Shown here: piece after piece, positions 4,944-12,351 of the stretch
Layout of the letters: the number at the start of each line of letters is the position of its first letter
Position numbering within the stretch: position 1 is the first letter of the stretch
Source: a virus
DNA length: 33,215 nucleotides
IMG/VR virus record: IMGVR_UViG_3300026519_000044
Location: 1 to 33,215 of that record
Reading direction: 5' to 3' (one strand)
Made by a program: the position numbers and the translations under genes
Notes under the pieces: generated by a model
Seen by the model: only the letters and a program-made list of their open reading frames with translations
Told to the model about the DNA's origin: nothing
Databases searched by the model: none

Positions 4944-5094
4944 GCGCCAGACGCTCAGGGTGCTGCTCGCGCCCTCCGGATACCGCGTGCGGGCCCGCAC
5001 CGAGAGGGGATGGACTGAGGTCCGTCACGGCCTGACGCTGGCGCAGGCCCACCGTGTATTCGTTGCTATGGGAGGGGAATATGGACCCCATTGA
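4933..5094 (+). CDS. small hypothetical protein
   Basis: A 53-residue basic protein with a short beta-strand pattern (Y-R-V-R-A-R-T, then G-W-T-E-V) and a final helix; no family recognised. The ATG at 4933 follows GAGAAGGTGG and gives a compact product. A GTG at 4906 preceded by GAGGTGAGGA in the same frame is an alternative that adds nine residues. It overlaps RusA by 11 bases and the next gene by 14. Confidence 0.5.
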   Translation: MENERQTLRVLLAPSGYRVRARTERGWTEVRHGLTLAQAHRVFVAMGGEYGPH

Positions 5095-5389
5095 TCGCTG
5101 GTGCGAGGAGTTCGACCTGCCCCGGGAGCACGGGGAGGAGATCCTGGAGTGGGCGCTTTACATGATGGACCAGGCAAGAACGTCAGGAGTCCAGCCCATG
5201 AGCGTGCTGCAGGCCGCAGGCATGCTCTATGCCATGGCCGGAGCTGCCTGCGACATGCCGTATCCCAAGGCCCGGGAATTGTGGGAGAAGGCCATGGAAC
5301 ACTGGTACGCAGTGGCCCGGGACGAGATGGATCATGCCGAGTCCGACGAGAGCAGGGTCGTCAGGGGCGGTCTGGAGATCGTTACATGA
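5081..5389 (+). CDS. hypothetical alpha-helical protein
   Basis: A 102-residue mostly helical acidic protein rich in Met, Ala, Glu and Trp, with no membrane segment and no recognised family. GGAGGGG lies just before the ATG at 5081, which decides the start over the upstream in-frame ATG at 5054. It overlaps the preceding gene by 14 bases and its stop overlaps the next ATG (ATGA). The composition suggests a helical bundle; the role is unknown. Confidence 0.6.
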   Translation: MDPIDRWCEEFDLPREHGEEILEWALYMMDQARTSGVQPMSVLQAAGMLYAMAGAACDMPYPKARELWEKAMEHWYAVARDEMDHAESDESRVVRGGLEIVT

Positions 5390-5469
5390 GGTGGATTGAG
5401 ATCAGTCTGTCGGTGGTGGTCGTGGTCTGGGCCGTGGTGACCACGTACCTGATCGTGATGGGGTACTGA
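5386..5469 (+). CDS. 27-residue single-span membrane peptide
   Basis: A very short gene encoding Met-Arg-Trp-Ile-Glu followed by a Val-rich membrane helix and ending Met-Gly-Tyr. It is coupled on both sides: its ATG overlaps the previous TGA (5387-5389) and its own TGA overlaps the next ATG at 5469 (TGATG). The double coupling and clean hydrophobic span argue it is a real gene of the kind automated annotation misses. A lysis-accessory role is possible by context only. Confidence 0.5.
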   Translation: MRWIEISLSVVVVVWAVVTTYLIVMGY

Positions 5470-5627
5470 TGCCCAAGGAATTCGAGAAGTGCGTCAAGCA
5501 GGGAGGCCGGGTGAGAACGAAAACCCTGTCCGGAGGCAGGTATATGAACATCTGTTTCAAGGACGGCAAGAGTTACCCCGGCGAGGTGAAAAAGAGAAAG
5601 GGCCTCTCGCGGGAGTTCATGCGATGA
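5469..5627 (+). CDS. small basic hypothetical protein
   Basis: A 52-residue Lys/Arg/Gly-rich protein with two cysteines and a beta-rich pattern (G-G-R-V-R-T-K-T, then G-R-Y-M-N-I-C-F). I recall similar short proteins in other phages but no name. Its start overlaps the previous stop (TGATG) and its TGA overlaps the next ATG (5624), so it sits firmly in the coupled cluster. Confidence 0.55.
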   Translation: MPKEFEKCVKQGGRVRTKTLSGGRYMNICFKDGKSYPGEVKKRKGLSREFMR

Positions 5628-6055
5628 AAGCGGAGATCAGGTGGTCCCTGGTACGGCTGTTCGGGTCAGTCATCTCGGCTGTAGCGGCGTCTGCGGCGGT
5701 CTGGGGGTTGGTCGGGGCCCTGCTTGCTGCAGGACTGTTCTACGGCACGTGGATTTATTACGTGGCCGTGATGCACCTGGCGTCACTCCGGGATCAATAT
5801 CGGACGCGCGGGGAGAAGCCGCCGTTCCTGTTCCGGTGGTTTGCGTGGCCGGCGGCCTACCTTTTCCTTGTCGTTGATGTGCTTTTCAATGCCGTCTACG
5901 GGACGATTCTGTTTCTTGAGGTTCCTCGTGAGTGGTTGTTCACAGATCGGGTGAGCCGGTGGAACGATTCGGACGATTGGCGCGGAGACCTGGCGAGGTT
6001 GATATGCCGGCAGCTCCTGGACCCGGCAGATCCGACGCGGAGGCATTGCTCATGA
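5624..6055 (+). CDS. phage membrane protein
   Basis: A 143-residue protein with hydrophobic segments at about residues 12-35, 38-55 and 75-100, and a charged C-terminus after a V-P-R-E-W-L-F-T motif. Proteins with this final segment occur near lysis genes of other phages of Gram-negative hosts, without a known function. The ATG at 5624 overlaps the TGA of the preceding gene (ATGA); a longer in-frame extension runs through that gene and is rejected. Its own stop overlaps the next ATG at 6052. It is presumably an inner-membrane protein. Confidence 0.65.
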   Translation: MKAEIRWSLVRLFGSVISAVAASAAVWGLVGALLAAGLFYGTWIYYVAVMHLASLRDQYRTRGEKPPFLFRWFAWPAAYLFLVVDVLFNAVYGTILFLEVPREWLFTDRVSRWNDSDDWRGDLARLICRQLLDPADPTRRHCS

Positions 6056-6486
6056 ATGAAGAATGGGTCTGGCCGGCCATTGTGATCGCGGCCACGTTCG
6101 GAGCTGTGATGGGGATGGCAGATGCCAGGGAATACCCTTACAACGAAATGGTCTATGCCCAGGAGTGGTGCCAGAAGGTGGGGGGATACGGGGCCGGTCA
6201 TCCTGCAAACACGATCCGGCACAAGGTGACAGGCAGGGTCCTAGGTTTTTCTGACTGCATCACAGAGGATTACGTCATCGAGGTGGACTTCGGCAAGAAG
6301 TGGCGGGACTGTATTGCTCAGGCGCTATGGTACTCTATGAACACCGGACTTAAAGCAAAATGTGTACTAATAACAAAGCCCTACGGTGAATACCACCGCA
6401 GGGCCTTGTTTTTCTCGCACCACTACACGCTCCCTGTGGAGGTGGATATATTCAATCCACCTGGTCAAGCAGGATCTGGCGGATGA
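6052..6486 (+). CDS. predicted exported protein with a nuclease-fold-like core
   Basis: A 144-residue protein with an N-terminal signal-like segment (about residues 7-25, with A-D-A-R as a possible cleavage region) followed by a compact domain. The core reads C-I-T-E-D-Y-V-I-E-V-D-F-G-K-K-W, then an A-x-x-Q-A-L-W-Y helix and V-L-I-T-K. The E-V-D-x-x-x-K-W pattern resembles small PD-(D/E)XK-like proteins found in phages, plasmids and bacterial genomes; catalytic activity is unproven. Two cysteines could pair outside the cytoplasm. ATG 6052 overlaps the previous stop. A terminator lies inside the 3' part of the gene (6372-6413), and the last 35 bases overlap the convergent reverse-strand gene. 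Confidence 0.6.
   Translation: MNEEWVWPAIVIAATFGAVMGMADAREYPYNEMVYAQEWCQKVGGYGAGHPANTIRHKVTGRVLGFSDCITEDYVIEVDFGKKWRDCIAQALWYSMNTGLKAKCVLITKPYGEYHRRALFFSHHYTLPVEVDIFNPPGQAGSGG
6372..6413. terminator. terminator between converging gene groups
   Basis: A long hairpin: AACAA (6372-6376) with TTGTT (6406-6410), GCCCT (6378-6382) with AGGGC (6400-6404), CGGTG (6384-6388) with CACCG (6394-6398), with two single mismatches. TTTTT follows on the forward strand; on the reverse strand the flank is also T-rich (TTGTTATTAG), so it may serve both directions. It lies inside the coding part of the gene at 6052-6486. Confidence 0.65.
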
Positions 6487-6634
6487 TCCTGGCCGCGCTC
6501 CATCCCGTCCGCTTCTGCAGGCGCCGCAGGACGGCGTTGGCGTCGGGCGGGATTTCCAGGCAGATCCTCCGGCCACCGGCACGGCGGAGCGCGTCCTTGC
6601 GCTCACGCTGCCACTTGGTCCGGTTAAAGGTCAT
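6452..6634 (-). CDS. small ribbon-helix-helix-like DNA-binding protein
   Basis: A 60-residue protein with a basic N-terminal arm (residues 1-22), then a beta-strand-like R-I-C-L-E-I-P and two helices (A-N-A-V-L-R-R-L-Q-K-R, then S-A-A-R-I-I-R-Q-I-L-L). This order and length fit an Arc/MetJ/CopG-type ribbon-helix-helix dimer that binds palindromic operators. It is the last gene of the reverse cassette, overlapping the DUF3560 gene by 11 bases. A near-perfect 18-bp palindrome lies over the cassette promoter, so autorepression is plausible. The family call is from secondary-structure pattern, not a strict motif. Confidence 0.6.
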   Translation of the reverse strand: MTFNRTKWQRERKDALRRAGGRRICLEIPPDANAVLRRLQKRTGWSAARIIRQILLDQVD

Positions 6635-7421
6635 AGCCCAGTTCCTTAGCCACCACCTGGGCCTTGTAGCGCCCGGCGTTGTTCAGCATCCGGACCCAGG
6701 CACCACGGCTCGGGCTCCACTTGAATCCGTTCCGCTTCAGCAGGGCCCGCACCTCTGCATCAGGCTTATCCGGGAACACGAACTGGACGCGGTTGTCCTC
6801 CTCCTTGTAAACCACTTCGTCCCCAAGATCTTTCTCCACGTCTTCCCGGTCAGCGGCCGCCCGAAGTTCCGTCAGGCGCTTCTCCATGCGCTTGATGTTG
6901 GCCAGGTTGTTTTTGAGCTGCCACTGGGCGAATCCGTATCCGCCAATCAGTCCTTCGTCCGTAATGGCGTTGGCCGTGCGTTCGGACAGTCCCAGCTCCA
7001 CCAGATCCGGGATGGCGTCCTTGACGTTGCCGGCCTTGGCCGCCTTGCGAATCACCCGGTTGGCGGCCTTCATCATTTCCTGCTCGTCCTTGGCCTTCTT
7101 GATCTTCTGCTCCAGCTTGACCGCCGCATCGGGGTCATCGGAAGAGATGCCACCGCGCCCGACACCCGCGGCCTTGGCGCGGTAGTAGGCGGCCTTCTTG
7201 TCCGCCTCTACCGACTTACGGATGAACGCATCCATGCGCCCGATGTCACGGCGGTGGCGTTTCTCGCTGTGGTGCCCCACCAGGATAGGCTGCCCCATGG
7301 GGATCATGTCGCCAATCTGGCGGAACCGGCGGTAGGCGTCTTGGGATTCCGCCTCCGCCTTCTCGGCCAGCTCAAGGTATCGCTGGCGCTTGGCCTCCAG
7401 TTTGCTCTCGTACTCGTTCAT
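6624..7421 (-). CDS. DUF3560-domain protein
   Basis: A 265-residue protein. The N-terminal 60-70 residues match the DUF3560 pattern: a charged helix, then G-Q-P-I-L-V-G-H-H-S-E-K-R-H-R-R-D near residues 43-59. This domain occurs in proteins of plasmids, integrative elements and phages, often with other accessory domains, and its biochemical role is unknown to me. Residues 75-190 are helical and Lys/Ala-rich. The C-terminal 50 residues contain F-K-W-S-P-S-R-G-A-W-V-R, a small module also seen in mobile-element proteins. ATG 7421 follows GGGAGG and overlaps the upstream stop (ATGA). It sits in a reverse cassette inside the late region; an anti-defence role is a guess from context. Confidence 0.75.
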   Translation of the reverse strand: MNEYESKLEAKRQRYLELAEKAEAESQDAYRRFRQIGDMIPMGQPILVGHHSEKRHRRDIGRMDAFIRKSVEADKKAAYYRAKAAGVGRGGISSDDPDAAVKLEQKIKKAKDEQEMMKAANRVIRKAAKAGNVKDAIPDLVELGLSERTANAITDEGLIGGYGFAQWQLKNNLANIKRMEKRLTELRAAADREDVEKDLGDEVVYKEEDNRVQFVFPDKPDAEVRALLKRNGFKWSPSRGAWVRMLNNAGRYKAQVVAKELGYDL

Positions 7422-7654
7422 TCGTTTTCCTCCCTCAGCACTGAAAACACCTTGATTCCGGATGCCCGCTCCAGGGCGTCCTCCGCCTCGCGGAAGGCCA
7501 TCAGGACCTCACCCTGTCCGGACTCCTCGCCGGGGTACAGCTCGCACAGCTCGGCCAGGGCCTCGGCCTCGTCGGGGGCGGCGAAGCACGCCTCCTTGAG
7601 AGCCTCCTTGTCCACGCACTCGAAGAATTCAGCGATGGTGAAGTATGAACTCAT
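7418..7654 (-). CDS. acidic hypothetical protein heading the reverse cassette
   Basis: A 78-residue strongly acidic helical protein (many Glu, Ala and Leu) without a recognised family. Small acidic proteins can be DNA mimics or partners of basic neighbours, but nothing here proves that. The ATG at 7654 has GAGGAGG about 8 bases upstream and a good promoter begins transcription near 7681, so it is the first gene of the cassette. Its stop overlaps the DUF3560 start (ATGA). Confidence 0.65.
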   Translation of the reverse strand: MSSYFTIAEFFECVDKEALKEACFAAPDEAEALAELCELYPGEESGQGEVLMAFREAEDALERASGIKVFSVLREENE

Positions 7655-7686
7655 GCTTCGTTTCCTCCTCTCTCAACTGACGCTGA

Positions 7687-7704
7687 CAGTATAGCGCAAT
7701 ACTG
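7687..7704. promoter_or_regulatory. palindromic operator over the cassette -10
   Basis: CAGTATAGCGCAATACTG is an 18-bp palindrome with a single mismatched central pair. It covers the -10 and the adjoining spacer of the reverse-cassette promoter, so a dimeric repressor bound here would block polymerase. The ribbon-helix-helix-like protein encoded by the last gene of the cassette is the obvious candidate binder (inference). Confidence 0.6.
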
Positions 7705-7715
7705 AGCCATGTCAA
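7688..7715 (-). promoter_or_regulatory. promoter of the reverse cassette
   Basis: On the reverse strand a perfect TTGACA (7715-7710) is followed after 16 bases by TATACT (7693-7688; five of six). The predicted start near 7681 gives a short leader with GAGGAGG before the ATG at 7654. The -35 overlaps the first codons of the forward small-terminase gene. Confidence 0.75.
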
Positions 7716-8179
7716 GCAAAAAAACATCAAGCAAAACAACGTCTAAGAAAAAAGTTGCCAAGCGCAAGGTCGGCAGGCCCAGCACGTACAAGCCGGAATA
7801 TTGCGATGTGGTGCTGGATATCATGCGACAGGGCGGGACAATCGCTTACGTAGCGTCAGAACTTGGTACATCCAGGTCTGTGATCTACCAATGGGCATCG
7901 AAGAATCCGGAGTTTGCGGCCGCCCTCGAAAAAGGCCGCGAGTTGACGGAGCGTTGGTGGACGCAGTTCGGTCTGGCGGGAATGAGGGGTGAGTACCCGA
8001 AATTTGCACAGGGCGCGTGGGTATTCGCGATGAAGAATATCTGCAAGTGGACAGACCGCCAAGAGATTTCGGGACCTGACGGCAAGCCGATCCGGACGGA
8101 ATCGACGCAACGACTACCGCAGGACCAGGTAGACGCCATCGTCAAGGCAGTCGAGGCGAGACATGGCAAACAGGGCTGA
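7709..8179 (+). CDS. terS: terminase small subunit
   Basis: A 156-residue protein with a Lys/Ser/Thr-rich N-terminal tail (1-20), the G-R-P-S-T-Y segment, and a helix-turn-helix around residues 45-62 (A-Y-V-A-S-E-L-G-T-S-R-S-V-I-Y-Q-W), then a helical core and a C-terminal tail containing G-P-D-G-K-P. This layout is typical of phage small terminases that recognise the packaging site, form a ring and hand DNA to the large subunit. The start is close to the reverse-cassette promoter and has only a weak ribosome site. The large-subunit gene overlaps its last 17 bases. Confidence 0.85.
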   Translation: MSSKKTSSKTTSKKKVAKRKVGRPSTYKPEYCDVVLDIMRQGGTIAYVASELGTSRSVIYQWASKNPEFAAALEKGRELTERWWTQFGLAGMRGEYPKFAQGAWVFAMKNICKWTDRQEISGPDGKPIRTESTQRLPQDQVDAIVKAVEARHGKQG

Positions 8180-9611
8180 TGATCTGTTCAGATATGTCAC
8201 GCCTGAGCAGTGGTGCACTGCTGACCTGCTGGCGTACACCTGCGCGATGTGGCCGCAGTATCAGATCGGACGGCATCATGCGCTCATCGCCCAGAAGCTG
8301 GAGGATGTGGCGCGGGGAAAATGCAAGCGATTGCTCATCATGGCTCCGCCGAGACACGGGAAAACCCTGCTGGTCAGTCAGTTTTTCCCGCCATGGTTCA
8401 TGGGTCGTGAGAGGGAGGCGTCCGTCATCTACGCTACCTATGCGCAGGACAGGGCCAATGACGTGGGGAGAGCGGTGCGGGACGTGTTGATGGACGAGAC
8501 TCATCGCATCATCTTCGGCCAGAAGTTGCGCGATGACTCGAAGGCGGTGCACAGGTTCCAGACAGACACCGGAGCCCAGTATTTCGCCGTTGGTGTCGGC
8601 GGGCCCGTGACAGGACGCGGCGCGGATGTATTCATCATAGACGATCCGCACAAGGGGCGGAAGGATGCATCGAGCGAGACCATGCAGCGCCGTGCCATCC
8701 AGTGGTACTCGTCCGTGGCTTACACACGGCTGCACCCGGGTGCGGCCATCGTGATGATCCTGACGCGCTGGGACGAGCGCGACCTGGCTGGCCAGATCTT
8801 GGAGCGCGGAGGCGAGGACTGGGAAATCATCCGCCTGCCGGCCCTGGCTGAGGATGGCGACATTTTGGGCCGGCAACCTGGGGAGGCGCTGTGGCCGGAG
8901 AGGTACAGCGCCGAGGAGCTGGAGCGCATCCGGTCGGTCATGCTGCCCGCGGACTGGATGGCCCTCTACCAGCAGGCGCCGACGGCGGCCGACGGAGACC
9001 TGTTCCGGCGAGAATGGGTGCGGCGGTACAAGGCCCTGCCGAAGGATGTAGTTTACTACGTGACGGCTGACTACGCGGTGACGGAAGGGGCCGGGGATTA
9101 CACCGAGATCGCGGTCTGGGCCGTTGATACGCGGTGGAACCTGTATGCAGTGGACTGGTGGTACGGACGTGAAGACTCCAGCGTCTGGTCCGAGAAGACC
9201 ATAGACACGATAAGGTACAAGCCCCTGTCTGCCTACTCTGAATCAGGCGTCATCCGGCGCGCGGTTGAGCCCTGGCTGCGCATGAGGATGCGTCAGCGCC
9301 AGCAGTACATCGCCATGCAGTGGCTGCCGACGATAGGAGACAAGACTGCGAGGGTACGGTCGTTCCAGGCCAGGATGGCAGCGGGACAGGTCTACTGGCC
9401 GGAGACAGACTGGGCGGACCGGGTGATCGATCAGCTCATGCGATTCCCGCACGGGCGGTATGATGATGCCGTGGATGCCTGCGGACTGATGGGCCGGGCG
9501 ATGGATGCACGAGCCGCCCATGCGGCGAAGAAGCAGGGCAGGACAGGGCTGGTGCCATTCACCCAGGAATGGCTGGAATACGAAGAAAAACGCGAGGTTA
9601 GACCGTTTTGA
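8163..9611 (+). CDS. terL: terminase large subunit
   Basis: A 482-residue packaging motor and nuclease. The ATPase domain has Walker A A-P-P-R-H-G-K-T at residues 61-68, Walker B V-F-I-I-D-D at 156-161, and a coupling segment I-L-T-R-W-D near 193-199. The RNase H-like nuclease domain starts at T-A-D-Y-A-V with Asp303 and closes with Y-D-D-A-V-D-A (Asp434, Asp435). Both domains are full length and no key residue is missing. It would dock on the portal, pump DNA into the prohead and cut it. It overlaps the small subunit upstream and shares TGATG with the portal start. Confidence 0.95.
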   Translation: MANRADDLFRYVTPEQWCTADLLAYTCAMWPQYQIGRHHALIAQKLEDVARGKCKRLLIMAPPRHGKTLLVSQFFPPWFMGREREASVIYATYAQDRANDVGRAVRDVLMDETHRIIFGQKLRDDSKAVHRFQTDTGAQYFAVGVGGPVTGRGADVFIIDDPHKGRKDASSETMQRRAIQWYSSVAYTRLHPGAAIVMILTRWDERDLAGQILERGGEDWEIIRLPALAEDGDILGRQPGEALWPERYSAEELERIRSVMLPADWMALYQQAPTAADGDLFRREWVRRYKALPKDVVYYVTADYAVTEGAGDYTEIAVWAVDTRWNLYAVDWWYGREDSSVWSEKTIDTIRYKPLSAYSESGVIRRAVEPWLRMRMRQRQQYIAMQWLPTIGDKTARVRSFQARMAAGQVYWPETDWADRVIDQLMRFPHGRYDDAVDACGLMGRAMDARAAHAAKKQGRTGLVPFTQEWLEYEEKREVRPF

Positions 9612-11386
9612 TGCACGAAGAACATGAGGAGCAGAAGCTCCCAAAAATCTGGTCCGAGCGCATCGAGAAGGCGCTGAAGGACGAGAGGCACGAGCACAAG
9701 CGTATCACCGCGCTACGGCAGTATGTCTCAGGACGGTATTCCGACGACATGCGAAGCCAGTACGCGGTCCGCGTCAACGTGGTTATGGCCACGCTCCAGG
9801 GCCTCATGCCACACGTTTACGCGCAGGCCCCGGACGTGGCGGTCACGGCTGTCCCGGGCGTCACCGGGACGGTGGATCCGATGGTCAAGCGTTTTGCTGG
9901 CACACTGGAGGGTGTGCTGTCACGGCAGCTCAAGGACGCTAGGCTGCGCAAGCTGGGCAAGCGGTGCGTGCGCGCGGCCATGACCACTGGGCTGAGCTGG
10001 GCCAAGGCGTCGTACCAGCGCGACATCTACCGCGATCCGCACATCGAGCGCCGGATCCAGGATGCCCAGGAAGAACTCAGGCGCCTGGAGCATCTGATGG
10101 ATGAGTGCGAGGACGACACGAAGGAGGAGCACGAGGCCAAGATGGAGATGCTCCGCGATCTCGTCAGGTCGCTGGAGGAGAAGGTCGAGGTCGTCCGACA
10201 GGAAGGCTTGGTGCTTGACTACGTGAGGGATGAGGACATCATCGTGTCACCTGCGGTGGCGACGCTGGAGGACTACATCTTTGCTCCCTGGATCGCGCAT
10301 CGGATCTGGATGACCCAGGACCAGGCCGCAGAGACATTCGACCTGGATTCCGATGACCTGGCCAAGGCGGACAAGTGGCGCAAGCCGGGCGACGAAGATA
10401 CCGATTCGACCGACAGGTCGCAATGGGTTGCGGTGCTGGAGATCTGGGACTCAACGTTCAAGACGGTCTATACCCTCATTCAGGGCATGGATAAGTGGGC
10501 GCGAGATCCGTTCTCTCCCACGAAGACCGGGGAGCGGTGGTACCCGTTCTTCCTGCTGGCGTTCAACTGGGTCGATGGTGAGCGAAGGCCGATCAGCGAT
10601 GTCGAGCTGTGGGCCGACCTGCAGGACGAATACAACGACACCCGGACGAAATACCGTGAGCACCGAAAGAAGGCCGTGCCGGCCAGGGTGGGGGCGGCTG
10701 GCTCACTGAGCCCGGAAGACGCCAGGAAGCTGGCCAATCCTGATCTCAACGAGTACGTCCTGGCAGACCTTCAGACTGGCCAAAGGGCATCGGATGTCGT
10801 GGGGATCATTCCCTATCCTCCCGTCGATCCGGGGCTGTATGACACCAGCCAGATCAGGTCTGACCTGGAGATGGTCTCCGGTCTGCAGGACGCCGCTCGC
10901 GGCACCGTGGCCAGGGCCAAGACAGCGACAGAGGCGGAGATCCTGCAGATGGGGCTCGTCTCGCGCACGACAGAGAGACAAGCTTCGGTGGAGGAGTGGA
11001 TCGAGGAAATGGCACAGTATTGTGCCGAGATCTTGCTGCAGAACATGACCAAGGAGCAGGTGATGAGAATCGTCGGGCCGGATGCGGTGTGGCCGGAGCT
11101 TGACAAGGAAGACATCTTCAACATGGTCAACATCGAGGTCCGTGCCGGGACCACTGGACGGCCGGACCAGCGCAGAGAACAGCAGACCTGGATGCAGCTT
11201 CTTCCTCTCATCCAGCAGACCATCCAGCAGATCGCCCAGGCCGAGGCCCAAGGGATGGAATCCTTGGCCAATGCCGGAAGGTATCTGCTCCAGGAAACAC
11301 TCAGGCGGTTTGACGAAACCATAGACATTGACGAGGTGATGCCCAAGCAGGCAGCGCCGATGCAACTTGTGGAGGGTGTGCAATGA
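9611..11386 (+). CDS. portal protein
   Basis: A 591-residue portal of the podovirus type, forming the dodecameric ring at the head vertex through which DNA enters and leaves. It is identified by position between terminase and scaffold, length, and portal-like features: an N-terminal R-V-N-V-V-M-A-T-L-Q-G-L segment, a long charged coiled stretch (about residues 135-200), a conserved middle with aromatic strands, and an A-R-G-T-V-A-R-A-K-T-A-T-E-A segment near 430-445, as in portal core helices. The ATG at 9611 overlaps the terL stop (TGATG); a TTG one codon upstream is less likely. A Gln-rich helical C-terminus ends at the scaffold start (ATGA). Confidence 0.85.
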   Translation: MHEEHEEQKLPKIWSERIEKALKDERHEHKRITALRQYVSGRYSDDMRSQYAVRVNVVMATLQGLMPHVYAQAPDVAVTAVPGVTGTVDPMVKRFAGTLEGVLSRQLKDARLRKLGKRCVRAAMTTGLSWAKASYQRDIYRDPHIERRIQDAQEELRRLEHLMDECEDDTKEEHEAKMEMLRDLVRSLEEKVEVVRQEGLVLDYVRDEDIIVSPAVATLEDYIFAPWIAHRIWMTQDQAAETFDLDSDDLAKADKWRKPGDEDTDSTDRSQWVAVLEIWDSTFKTVYTLIQGMDKWARDPFSPTKTGERWYPFFLLAFNWVDGERRPISDVELWADLQDEYNDTRTKYREHRKKAVPARVGAAGSLSPEDARKLANPDLNEYVLADLQTGQRASDVVGIIPYPPVDPGLYDTSQIRSDLEMVSGLQDAARGTVARAKTATEAEILQMGLVSRTTERQASVEEWIEEMAQYCAEILLQNMTKEQVMRIVGPDAVWPELDKEDIFNMVNIEVRAGTTGRPDQRREQQTWMQLLPLIQQTIQQIAQAEAQGMESLANAGRYLLQETLRRFDETIDIDEVMPKQAAPMQLVEGVQ

Positions 11387-12348
11387 GCGACGAGAAAACG
11401 AACGAGAACGAGGAGACCCTGGAGGCGGCCATTGAAGCTGCGCTGGGGGCGGATACGACTGAAGAGGAGAAGGACACGGCGCCGGACGAAGATTTGGACG
11501 GGAAGGAAGAGGATAAGTCCGAAGGGGAAGACGAGGGTGAAAAGTATCATGAGAAGGAAGAAGAGGAGGGTGAAAAGGGCGAAAAGCAGGAGACTGACGA
11601 GGAAGAACTGGATGACGACAAGCTGATCGCGAACCTGTCCGAACGGGCGCAGAAGCGGTTCCGTGACCTGACACAGAGACTGTCAGAGGCAAACGAGCGC
11701 CTGCAGCAGTGGGAGGAGGTGATCAGCCAGACCAAGGCATCATCGGAAGAACTGGCCATGCTGCTGGAATATTCCCGGCTAGTGCATGGCACGGATGAGG
11801 ACAAGCGCAAGGCCCTGCAGATCCTGGAGCAGGAGCGCCAGGCGCTGGCGCGGCAGATCGGCGAACCGGTGCCCGGCGTCAATCTGCTGGACGATCACCC
11901 GGACCTCAAGGCTCGCGTGGCCGAGATGGAAATATCGGAAGAGGATGCCATTGCCATCGCCAAGGCCCGGAATCTGGAAAAGCGGGTACAGGAGCAGGCG
12001 CAACAGCAACAGCAGGCTGAGCAGAAGTCGCAGGAAGAGGCCCAGAGGGTGGAGCGCGCCCTGAACCAGCTTGACGCACTGGGGACCCAGCTCAAGCAGC
12101 AGGACCCGGATTACGAGGCCAAGATCAAGATCCTGAGCGAGCACACCATCCCGTGGATCAGGGAGAACCTGCCGCCTGAGTCGTGGGCAGAGGCCATTGC
12201 ACGGGAATACCAGATGCTTTCATCCGTCGCGGCCAAGCCACAGCCGGACCAGTCTCCGCTGAGGCCGACAGCAGGCAGTGGAGGCGGCAAGAAAGAGCCC
12301 AAGAGCATGGAGGACGCCATTGCCCAGGCACTGGACGGGGCGGCATGA
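11383..12348 (+). CDS. scaffold-type head assembly protein
   Basis: A 321-residue protein, extremely acidic in its first 85 residues (Glu/Asp/Lys runs) and strongly helical to about 250 with a Gln-rich coiled coil (R-V-Q-E-Q-A-Q-Q-Q-Q-Q near 197-207), ending in a basic, Gly-containing tail. No enzymatic motif is seen. Composition and position between portal and major capsid gene match phage scaffolding proteins, which direct coat assembly and leave before maturation. It overlaps the portal gene by four bases (ATGA). No sign of a protease fused to it. Confidence 0.8.
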   Translation: MSDEKTNENEETLEAAIEAALGADTTEEEKDTAPDEDLDGKEEDKSEGEDEGEKYHEKEEEEGEKGEKQETDEEELDDDKLIANLSERAQKRFRDLTQRLSEANERLQQWEEVISQTKASSEELAMLLEYSRLVHGTDEDKRKALQILEQERQALARQIGEPVPGVNLLDDHPDLKARVAEMEISEEDAIAIAKARNLEKRVQEQAQQQQQAEQKSQEEAQRVERALNQLDALGTQLKQQDPDYEAKIKILSEHTIPWIRENLPPESWAEAIAREYQMLSSVAAKPQPDQSPLRPTAGSGGGKKEPKSMEDAIAQALDGAA

Positions 12349-12351
12349 TCG

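Noticed and set aside
6483-7694. Forward 403-codon open frame across the reverse cassette
   Set aside because: It has no ribosome site or recognisable domain. The reverse frames have ribosome sites, ATGA coupling, a DUF3560 match and a promoter, so this frame is their antisense shadow.
10703-11692. Reverse 329-codon frame over the portal and scaffold genes
   Set aside because: Low-complexity Pro/His/Arg/Leu composition, antisense to two well-supported genes, no ribosome site.
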